Of a stretch of DNA of 20,958 nt, positions 14,537 through 20,958 are shown one piece after another; within the stretch, counting starts at the first letter, position 1; every line of letters begins with the position of its first letter. The stretch comes from Bacteroidales bacterium. Its GTDB lineage: Bacteria; Bacteroidota; Bacteroidia; Bacteroidales; UBA10428. A program made the position numbers and the translations under genes. The DNA lies in contig JAFGOZ010000679.1 of the NCBI GenBank assembly GCA_016926235.1, forward strand, positions 1 through 20,958, given 5' to 3'. Under the pieces are notes generated by a model, which ran no database searches, was not told where the DNA came from, and saw only the letters and a program-made list of their open reading frames with translations.

Positions 14537-17500
14537 CGCTCCATGAAGCAATAGCGAAAGTTTTAAAAGAAGCTGGCAAACCATTAAGTGCAGATGAAAT
14601 AGCTCAAAAGGTTAACGAGCACAAATTGTACGTAAGGAATGATGGGAATCCTGTTCCTACTTCTCAGATACATGCCAGAATTAAAAAATATCCCAATCAA
14701 TTTTATTTTAATAAAGGTCTGATATCTCTGATTAAGTTAAATGAATCAATATTGTTTAATCCACCGTTCGGGCTAACAGAGAATTATCTTGATGAGTCTG
14801 TAACTAATGTGAATCTTCAAAACCTTCTGAAAAATATCGAAATAAAAGATGATGAGAGCCAAAATTCCTTACGTAAAAATATAATATATCAAATAAGAAA
14901 GGAAGTCAGCCGGGATGGGCATAGATCGATTGGGGAACTCAATAAAGATGGAGTCAAGATGGCCGTAGCTGCAGCCGGGATTTATAGTGAAATCCGAGGA
15001 GAATCGCTTAAAAGCGTTCTTCGCAAGTTTAGGACTACCGAAGAATACAGTGACGATGAACTTAAGGAAATAGAATTTGTTAAAGACTTTTCTACAGTAT
15101 TAATAGATCTAATAGAAAAATACCTAAACACTTATAAGGTTTTTACGGGGAAAGACCTCATTCAATTCTATTTGGATCTCATAGAGGATTGGGGCATGTC
15201 TTGGGACCTCGCCACTCCCTTATGGATTAGTCAGTTGATGGCAAGACTTGCCAATCCAAAGGTTGATGCCAAAGTCTGGGATCCAGCAACTGGAACTGCA
15301 CGAACTCTTCTTGAAGTTCTTGAGGTTAACCCTTTTGCAGATATTTTTGGCTGCGAAATAAATCCAGAAGTACATAAACTGGCCCGGGCTGTGTTGACAC
15401 TTGAGAAGGTTGTGTCTTCTGGTATTATTAATTGTGATAGCCTAAGTAATTCATCGGGTCAATTTTCTTCTATTATTTCAGACCAACCTGGTTTATATGA
15501 TTTAGTGATTTCTGATCCACCAAAAGGTAAACTGAAATATAAAGATTCAAAGGGAAGGATCGGTACATGGGGTGAAGGATCAGAAATATTCTTAGCCACC
15601 ATGATTTCAAATACAGAGATTGGAGGGACTGTTGTATGTATTGTTTCAGATTCTTTTTTGACAAATAATCTCTCACAAAAAAATCGATCAGAACTGTTAA
15701 AGCATACCTGGTTAAAAGCAATAGTCTCATTGCCTTTATCAACTTTTGGACCACACACCGGCACCAAGAATTCTCTCATGCTTTTAAAAAGGAAAAAGGA
15801 AGATGATACTATTGAGCCATTTCCTGCACGATTTATCGATAGCGAGGAAATCATAAAACAAATTCATAATGAGTTCCCTGGTATAAATGAGTTAGAAAAC
15901 CACCAGGAGCTGATTGACAGAATTGATGATTTAGTTCAGAGCAAATCTATTTCAACCTCTAAGGTCGGTAAGGACGTTTCACATAAAGACTTATTGAATG
16001 CTGAAGTACTCTCTGTAAATTATCATTTATCTGAGTCCTGGACTACATTAAAAATGCTTGAAGATAAAGGAGAGAATTTATTACCATTGTCAGTTGTTCT
16101 AACTACTCCAAAGACAAGCAGGTATTCTAAAGGAGATTTAAAGGAAGATATTTACATTATCCAACCAAGAGATCTTTATTCAGAACGTTCCATTCAATCT
16201 TTGATAAATAGTGCAGGTAATCAAATTAATGATGACCCTGACACAACGATAAGGGTACTTGAAGAATCTGTGATTCTAGTTAATCGCCGGGTTGATTATT
16301 TTGCACCAACTTATGTAGAAATAGATAAAAGAAAAGCTGGGATTAATATAAACATTTTTGCATTTGGTTGGGATGAGAATTTTGTTATTCCAGAATATGT
16401 AGTAAGCCAATTAAAATCAGATCTGGTCAAACAACAGCTAGATGCAATGGCAATTGGGAGCACCTACCGATATGTTCAGAAAAAAGATATTTTAAGCATT
16501 AAAATCCCCGTCCCATTCCTTTCAGAACAGTATGAATTTATAAAGAAAACGGAATCTGTAAAAGTTGAAAAAACAGAGATTGCTAAATTTATCTCTCAGA
16601 TTCAGTTGGTTGAAACTAAAGATGAGCTAAAAAAGGAATTAGAGAGATATGTAAGAGAAAACCATTTCCCAAACAACAATCCGCGATTTCTAACTGAGAT
16701 GGATTTTAAAGTATTCCCATTCTCTCTGGATGAAGTAAAAGAAAATAAATGGTTCAAATTATCAGATGATAAGCATTTTGCATACATCCTGTTATTGTCA
16801 AAGAATAAGATATTTGGCGTTTTAGTACTTGAAAATATCAATAGATTAAACTATGAAACTTACTATGAAATTAATACATATACTGAATTTCTTTTCAAAT
16901 TAACACGACATATACTTTCCTCAACAGCTAGCAGTAACCTCGCTAAATTTGCCCATACCACAAAGAACTTCCTTCTGAATCTGCACGAACCTTTAAAGGC
17001 AATTGCCAACACCCAAAATCAGGAATTAAAGGATCTGTTATCCAGGCATTATATTGATACCGAAGAAGCAATTGATTTAATGATTAAGGGAGGAGAAGGT
17101 AAAAAGGAAGACTTCTTGGCAATAAATGTTTTACAGGATGCTCTGAAGCGGATCTCGCTTTACACTTCCTTCTTTAAAAAAATATCTGAGATATATCATC
17201 AGATAGTTAAAGATAATCTTGAAAAAATCAACATAATTGATATTATCAGGGCGGCCGATACTGACAAAGCCGTTCAATTATTGGATGATAAACAAAGCGT
17301 TTTTGTTAATGGTAAACACAAATCAATACTTCTTGCTTTCACAGATCTTATTCAAAATGCCTGTAAATATTCACCTGACAGAAAATGCAAAATCCAGGTA
17401 GTTGAGGAAATCTATCACGTCGAGATTATCATAAGCAATAAGGTTAAAGATCACTGTATGATGGACAAAGAATTCTACGAAAACCTTGGGAAGGACTGGG

Positions 17501-17652
17501 TGACCAGAGATAGCGGGACTGGAACTGGCAGTGGTTTTTTCTCCGCAAGGCAAAGTATTGAGGATAGTAATGGAGAATTGCATAAAGCCCCTTTCGAGGA
17601 ATATGTAATGAATAAAGAATTTAAAATTGTAATTAAGCTTAAAACCAATTAA
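14530..17652 (+). CDS. N6-methylase-like / specificity-domain / histidine-kinase-like fusion (1040 aa)
   Basis: Five parts are visible. Residues 1-68 are a HARE-HTH-like winged helix (LHEAIAKVLKEAGKPLSADE and ARIKKYPNQFYF). Residues 90-225 are a helical methylase N-domain. Residues 226-425 are an N6-adenine methylase fold with motif I DPATGTA (251-257) and motif IV DPPK (329-332). The usual (D/N)PP(F/Y/W) aromatic is Lys here, and motif I lacks the usual CG.GG, so catalysis may be altered or lost. Residues about 490-675 look like one type I HsdS target-recognition unit (IQPRDLY and IGSTYRYVQKKDILSIKIPVP). Residues 700-1040 are kinase-like: H809 sits in an H-box-like FAHTTKN, N943 in an N-box (DLIQNACKYS), and a G-box lies at 996-1002 (GTGTGSG), while the D-x-G-x-G box is missing. 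It probably modifies or recognises DNA and signals to the next gene's response regulator, which is inference. There is a 7-nt overlap before it and a 2-nt gap after it. Confidence 0.88.
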   Translation: MLTLHEAIAKVLKEAGKPLSADEIAQKVNEHKLYVRNDGNPVPTSQIHARIKKYPNQFYFNKGLISLIKLNESILFNPPFGLTENYLDESVTNVNLQNLLKNIEIKDDESQNSLRKNIIYQIRKEVSRDGHRSIGELNKDGVKMAVAAAGIYSEIRGESLKSVLRKFRTTEEYSDDELKEIEFVKDFSTVLIDLIEKYLNTYKVFTGKDLIQFYLDLIEDWGMSWDLATPLWISQLMARLANPKVDAKVWDPATGTARTLLEVLEVNPFADIFGCEINPEVHKLARAVLTLEKVVSSGIINCDSLSNSSGQFSSIISDQPGLYDLVISDPPKGKLKYKDSKGRIGTWGEGSEIFLATMISNTEIGGTVVCIVSDSFLTNNLSQKNRSELLKHTWLKAIVSLPLSTFGPHTGTKNSLMLLKRKKEDDTIEPFPARFIDSEEIIKQIHNEFPGINELENHQELIDRIDDLVQSKSISTSKVGKDVSHKDLLNAEVLSVNYHLSESWTTLKMLEDKGENLLPLSVVLTTPKTSRYSKGDLKEDIYIIQPRDLYSERSIQSLINSAGNQINDDPDTTIRVLEESVILVNRRVDYFAPTYVEIDKRKAGININIFAFGWDENFVIPEYVVSQLKSDLVKQQLDAMAIGSTYRYVQKKDILSIKIPVPFLSEQYEFIKKTESVKVEKTEIAKFISQIQLVETKDELKKELERYVRENHFPNNNPRFLTEMDFKVFPFSLDEVKENKWFKLSDDKHFAYILLLSKNKIFGVLVLENINRLNYETYYEINTYTEFLFKLTRHILSSTASSNLAKFAHTTKNFLLNLHEPLKAIANTQNQELKDLLSRHYIDTEEAIDLMIKGGEGKKEDFLAINVLQDALKRISLYTSFFKKISEIYHQIVKDNLEKINIIDIIRAADTDKAVQLLDDKQSVFVNGKHKSILLAFTDLIQNACKYSPDRKCKIQVVEEIYHVEIIISNKVKDHCMMDKEFYENLGKDWVTRDSGTGTGSGFFSARQSIEDSNGELHKAPFEEYVMNKEFKIVIKLKTN

Positions 17653-17654
17653 TT

Positions 17655-18671
17655 ATGAATCGTACTTCAAGAATGCCAAAAGTGCTTATTGTGGAGGATG
17701 AAGTAGAAATCCAGAGAGGTCTGGTTCGAATTTTAACTTATACTGGAAAACTGCCTAGTGGGTATATTGATCTTGCGGGTGATTCAACCGATTCAAAAGA
17801 GAAGATCGATGACTTTGAACCTGATATTGTTTTACTTGATTTGAAAATTCCAAGGGTAAAAGGTGATACTCCAGATGTTATTAATTCTAATGATGTTCTG
17901 AATCATATAGAGTTAACCAACTACAAATTCAATAAGAATATTAAGGTTATTATTATTTCTGCTTCAGTCAAAGACAAAGGAACTCAGAAATTAATCCTTG
18001 GTGATCGCTCAAATATTGTAAAATTCCTGGATAAAGATGAAAGAGCAATTGATAGCGAAGAGTTTGGCAAAGAACTTCTGCGGCAGATTGAAAAAGCAAT
18101 GAATGAGGAAACCGATGAAAAAAGAATGGATTATTCAGCCATTCGTCGTTCCATTGTCCGTGATTTAAAAGAGCTTAATCCTGATTTGTTTAATAAAATA
18201 GACAAAGAGATTCTGGATGAATTTGAATCATTAAATTCAAAAGATGCATATATCCATAAAATATCAAAAAATGTGATTACAACATGTGGTGAGATTGTGG
18301 AAGATATTATCGCTCTGTTGAAATCAAAAACATTAAAACTCTCAAATGTTGTATACACTGATGGTGAATTCGAATCAGTCAGAAAAAAACTGACATCTCT
18401 AACCGGGAGAAGATTTGTCTCTAAAGAAGAAGGATTTGAAATTACCGGCGATGAAATAATCACCAGAATTGCTGCCAACATGGCCATTCAGGCCTACATT
18501 TTACGCAGTGAGGCGGCCCATGGAGGCCAGGAGGATGATCCAAGAAATGAAAAGTTTTTTGCAAACAAGTATATTTTTACCCGTGAGGATGCTGCAGTTT
18601 CCGTAAACCTTATTATGCCACTTATCAGGGATTATATTAATTATTTAAAAAACCAGAAAAAGGCTAAATGA
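17655..18671 (+). CDS. Response regulator with HEPN/Abi-C-like helical output domain (338 aa)
   Basis: Residues 7-148 are a receiver domain. VLIVEDE gives the acidic pocket E14/D15, IVLLDLKIP gives the phospho-acceptor D62, IIISAS gives S102, and FLDKD gives K127, so phosphorylation is expected. A 25-residue insert-rich loop (about 65-90, RVKGDTPDVINSNDVLNHIE) is longer than in typical receivers. Residues 150-338 are all-helical and are not a standard DNA-binding output. The segment YILRSEAAHGG (281-291) has R284-x4-H289 and is followed by a long helix (AVSVNLIMPLIRDYINYL). This arrangement resembles HEPN or Abi-C proteins, many of which are ribonucleases, but the resemblance is by motif only. 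The protein starts 2 nt after the kinase-like fusion and overlaps the next gene by 4 nt, so the cognate kinase is almost certainly the preceding protein. Confidence 0.88.
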   Translation: MNRTSRMPKVLIVEDEVEIQRGLVRILTYTGKLPSGYIDLAGDSTDSKEKIDDFEPDIVLLDLKIPRVKGDTPDVINSNDVLNHIELTNYKFNKNIKVIIISASVKDKGTQKLILGDRSNIVKFLDKDERAIDSEEFGKELLRQIEKAMNEETDEKRMDYSAIRRSIVRDLKELNPDLFNKIDKEILDEFESLNSKDAYIHKISKNVITTCGEIVEDIIALLKSKTLKLSNVVYTDGEFESVRKKLTSLTGRRFVSKEEGFEITGDEIITRIAANMAIQAYILRSEAAHGGQEDDPRNEKFFANKYIFTREDAAVSVNLIMPLIRDYINYLKNQKKAK

Positions 18672-19036
18672 GCAATCCTCTTCTTGACATATTGAACATA
18701 CCCAGAACTGCTGAGGAAGTCCTCGAAAAACTTAAGGAAAAAGGCTACTCCTGGTCTGTAGATCAACTTAAACTATATGCTGAACTGGATCATGACGTTG
18801 TTCTCCGGGATGGAAAATACCACCTTGAAAACATCAGCAGGTCAGCAATAATCTTAAGAGAGATAGATCGGATAATGGGTTCAGAGGGAATAATGCCAAT
18901 TCCCAGAATCAAGAACGACATGCCCCAGTCAATTATAACAAGCAGGGAAGAAATTGCTTCTATTGTGAAAAACTCTGCTGAATTTGAATTACTTCCGAAC
19001 AACATTACTGTAAAAAGAAAACCTAAAGATAACTGA
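18668..19036 (+). CDS. Small winged-helix-like protein (122 aa)
   Basis: The first half reads as a winged helix (PRTAEEVLEKLKEKGYSWSVDQLKLYAELD, then VVLRDGKYHLE), and the second half looks like a second, shorter version (PIPRIKNDMPQSIITSREEIASIV, then FELLPNNITVKRKP). Proteins of this shape bind DNA or act as adaptors in restriction systems. The start ATG overlaps the response-regulator stop (ATGA), and the methylase gene begins 11 nt after its stop. It may regulate the operon or help load the HsdM-like protein on DNA. No catalytic residues are seen. Confidence 0.75.
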   Translation: MSNPLLDILNIPRTAEEVLEKLKEKGYSWSVDQLKLYAELDHDVVLRDGKYHLENISRSAIILREIDRIMGSEGIMPIPRIKNDMPQSIITSREEIASIVKNSAEFELLPNNITVKRKPKDN

Positions 19037-19047
19037 GCCAGATAATT

Positions 19048-20883
19048 ATGAAAGACTATATCGAGAAGATTAAAGCAATTGGTTATAATGAGATTATTGA
19101 GGAATCTGATGATCATGTTATTGCAAAAGGTGGAGAGATCCTTATGCACATCATCAGAACTGACGAAAAAGAACTTACCCCAAGACTTGTCAATACAATA
19201 GTTACAAAGCTGTTAGTGCTGGACCCTGTACCTAATTATGCCTGGATAACCAACGGTGAGGCTAATTCTTACCAGGATGTTATGTTCACCAAGGCTATAC
19301 CAGAAATTCCTGCTCCTTTAACCAGGGAAGAAGAGAAACTCTTTGGCAGGAAGGAGATAACAAAACGCGACAAGTGGTCGTACCAGATGTATGAACAACT
19401 CCAGACACGTTTTGACCAGCTTCATGAACTTATTTATGCCAGTCGCGATTCAGTTGATAATTCAAATGATGCAATAGATGAGTTCTGCAAATTGATTTTT
19501 ATGGAAGAGTTCAGAATCAACCATCCTGATTATAAATTACGGAAGGGGGAGATTGCAGGGAAAAAGATTAAAGATTTGCTTTGGTACGAACGGTTTGAAA
19601 AAGATGATGCCGATAAAAAAGCAATTGTAGAGGACATTCGGACTGCATTTAAAGAAATTAAAGACCATCCTGATTATGTAGCACATCTTGATGATGGAAC
19701 AGCAGCTCCTATTTTTGATCCTGACGCTTATCTTAAGCTGGGCAAACCTGAGATTTATTTTAAAGTTCTGAAGGCACTGCAGGATCTTGGCGATATTTCA
19801 ACAAACGGAGCCACACGAAAAGCGACACTAAACGATCTTTCAGGTGATGTCCTGGGTAGAGTCTTTGATGTACTTATCAGAGGTAAATTCGAAAATAAGG
19901 GAGGCATGGGTATATATCTCACGCCAAGACAGGTAACTGAAGCTGCAGTTGATATAATCATGCATGACTTAAAGAAATTTCCCGGGAAAATTATCAAATT
20001 AGATAGAAATAACATTCCGGAGTTTAAAGTACTTGATGGATGTTGTGGATCAGGAGGTTTTCTGATTAAAATGCTTGAAGAGTTAAAGCAGTATCTTCTG
20101 ATTGAGCTTGCCGGTGACAGGAAACAGTGGGCAGAACGTTTTGAAAAGATGAAGGAGCATAGCATTGTAGGTGCTGATAATTCTCCAGGTATGATACTTA
20201 AAGCAAGGATAAATATGGCCTTGCATGGGGCAAACAAGGCGCAGATATTCAAAACAGAGAACTCGCTCACATCTCCCCAACTTAAACCTGAAACTTTTGA
20301 TGTGATATTAACTAATCCGCCATTTAAAAGCGGTGGAATAAATGAAAAAAGTTTAGAAGGTAAAACTACCCTTCAATTCTTCAGAAATGACATTGAAGAC
20401 GGCGTAAATCAGAAGCGTTCAAACGGCCTTTCTCTTGGATCTAAACCAGATGGTAAAGGGAAGTGGAAACCAGTAAGCGCGATGGATCCGGCTGTCTTAT
20501 TCATTGATCGATACCTTCAGTTGCTTAAACCAGGAGGTTTGTGCATGATGGTTGTTCCTGATGGAGTTTTATCTAATTCCGGAGATCGTTATGTCCGAGA
20601 GTACCTGATGGGTAAGAAGAATGAACTTACTGGTGATTTTGAGGGTGGTAAAGCTATACTTAAGGCTGTAATTTCATTGCCTCAGGAGACATTCTCACTC
20701 TCCGGTGCCGGAGCAAAAACCTCCCTATTATATTTTAAAAAGAAGGAACATCCAGGGGAAAAACAGGGCAATGTACTAATGGCAGTTGCTGATCAAGTAG
20801 GATTTACTGTTAAAAACAAAGTTGAAATTCAACTAGGTGATGACCATAATGATTTGCTGCAGATTATTAAATCTTATCACTAG
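19048..20883 (+). CDS. hsdM: Type I-like N6-adenine DNA methylase (HsdM-like, 611 aa)
   Basis: The protein transfers a methyl group from S-adenosylmethionine to adenine N6. Residues 1-90 look like a type I restriction-linked N-terminal domain (for example PVPNYAWITNGE). The helical HsdM N-domain covers about 105-280, and the methylase core begins at GIYLTPRQVTEAAVD (288-302). Motif I is VLDGCCGSGGFL (328-339), VGADNSP at 374-380 contacts the cofactor, and motif IV is the canonical NPPF (423-426). VISLPQETFS (541-550) is a late-domain hallmark. Unlike the 1040-aa fusion, every catalytic motif is intact, so this is the likely active enzyme of the operon. The C-terminus ends at DDHNDLLQIIKSYH, which is abrupt for HsdM, and TGTCCAC begins 1 nt after the stop. 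The end may have been cut by an insertion sequence. HsdS and HsdR partners are not seen here. Confidence 0.9.
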   Translation: MKDYIEKIKAIGYNEIIEESDDHVIAKGGEILMHIIRTDEKELTPRLVNTIVTKLLVLDPVPNYAWITNGEANSYQDVMFTKAIPEIPAPLTREEEKLFGRKEITKRDKWSYQMYEQLQTRFDQLHELIYASRDSVDNSNDAIDEFCKLIFMEEFRINHPDYKLRKGEIAGKKIKDLLWYERFEKDDADKKAIVEDIRTAFKEIKDHPDYVAHLDDGTAAPIFDPDAYLKLGKPEIYFKVLKALQDLGDISTNGATRKATLNDLSGDVLGRVFDVLIRGKFENKGGMGIYLTPRQVTEAAVDIIMHDLKKFPGKIIKLDRNNIPEFKVLDGCCGSGGFLIKMLEELKQYLLIELAGDRKQWAERFEKMKEHSIVGADNSPGMILKARINMALHGANKAQIFKTENSLTSPQLKPETFDVILTNPPFKSGGINEKSLEGKTTLQFFRNDIEDGVNQKRSNGLSLGSKPDGKGKWKPVSAMDPAVLFIDRYLQLLKPGGLCMMVVPDGVLSNSGDRYVREYLMGKKNELTGDFEGGKAILKAVISLPQETFSLSGAGAKTSLLYFKKKEHPGEKQGNVLMAVADQVGFTVKNKVEIQLGDDHNDLLQIIKSYH

Positions 20884-20958
20884 TGTCCACTAAAAATTAA
20901 AGTATAATTGAGCATGTCCATTTTCAGGTATATTGTCCACAGGTTCAGGTCTTTCGAA
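20884..20958. mobile_element. Probable insertion-sequence end (partial)
   Basis: Directly after the TAG of the methylase gene comes TGTCCAC (20884), then TGTCCA (20915) and TGTCCAC (20934), with TTCAGGT repeated at 20923-ish and 20944. Repeated TGTCCA elements with 5'-TG at an end recall the multi-repeat termini of IS21-type insertion sequences. No transposase is visible because the window stops. It could instead be regulatory repeats, so confidence is limited. Confidence 0.4.

Noticed and set aside
15459..15854. 131-residue minus-strand frame inside the fusion gene
   Set aside because: It is antisense to the methylase domain, with no leader and no recognisable motif.
19755..20270. 171-residue open frame on the minus strand
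   Set aside because: It is antisense to the core of the HsdM-like gene, whose motifs are intact. It is Ser- and Pro-rich in the way shadow frames are.
1..20958. tRNA, rRNA or other structured RNA genes
   Set aside because: No tRNA cloverleaf-like TTCGANTC arm or rRNA signature was noticed by eye. A tRNAscan or Infernal run would be decisive.

Overview
The window is AT-rich DNA, most likely from a member of the Bacteroidota. This is inferred from several features: A-rich leaders instead of strong Shine-Dalgarno sequences, a good match to the Bacteroidota promoter type (TTTG, 20 nt, TAnnTTTG) at about 11.15 kb, and a C-terminal 'LTQNEIIILAHYL...LTG...IRQ' domain common in that phylum. No rRNA, tRNA, CRISPR array or core housekeeping operon was seen. 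The content is accessory: nucleases, DNA-repair-like and restriction-modification-like proteins, many small unrecognised proteins, and what looks like an insertion-sequence end at the right edge. It reads as a defence or genomic island.

Layout. (1) 1-2193, minus strand: a run of closely spaced small genes of unknown function, two of them probable paralogues (636-1445 and 1451-1894). (2) 2231-7279, minus strand: a Bacteroidota-type helical protein, then a translationally coupled pair made of an 841-residue protein with two phospholipase-D-like HxK nuclease motifs and a 524-residue partner of unknown function. (3) 7438-8577, minus strand: an ASCH-domain protein and two small membrane proteins. 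(4) 8578-8992: a gene-free divergent region with inverted repeats. (5) 8993-10636, plus strand: a secreted lipoprotein nuclease of the staphylococcal-nuclease type and a uracil-DNA-glycosylase-like protein. (6) 10693-11127, minus strand: a small unknown gene with a well-formed promoter. (7) 11380-20883, plus strand: eight tightly packed genes with gaps of 2-15 nt or overlaps of 4-7 nt, almost certainly one operon.

The plus-strand operon is the most notable part. In order it encodes a four-helix coiled-coil membrane protein, a von Willebrand factor A-like lipoprotein, two small unknown proteins, a 1040-residue protein, a response regulator, a small winged-helix protein and a canonical type I-like N6-adenine methylase with NPPF. 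The 1040-residue protein fuses a HARE-HTH-like winged helix, an N6-methylase fold with altered catalytic motif IV (DPPK), a type I specificity-subunit-like target-recognition domain and a histidine-kinase-like module. The response regulator has an all-helical C-terminal half carrying an R-x4-H motif reminiscent of HEPN/Abi-C proteins. The inferred picture is a DNA-modification machine wired to a two-component phosphorelay, perhaps fed by envelope sensors. I do not recognise it as a named system. Downstream genes, where HsdR or HsdS partners could lie, are outside the window, and an apparent IS end abuts the last gene.
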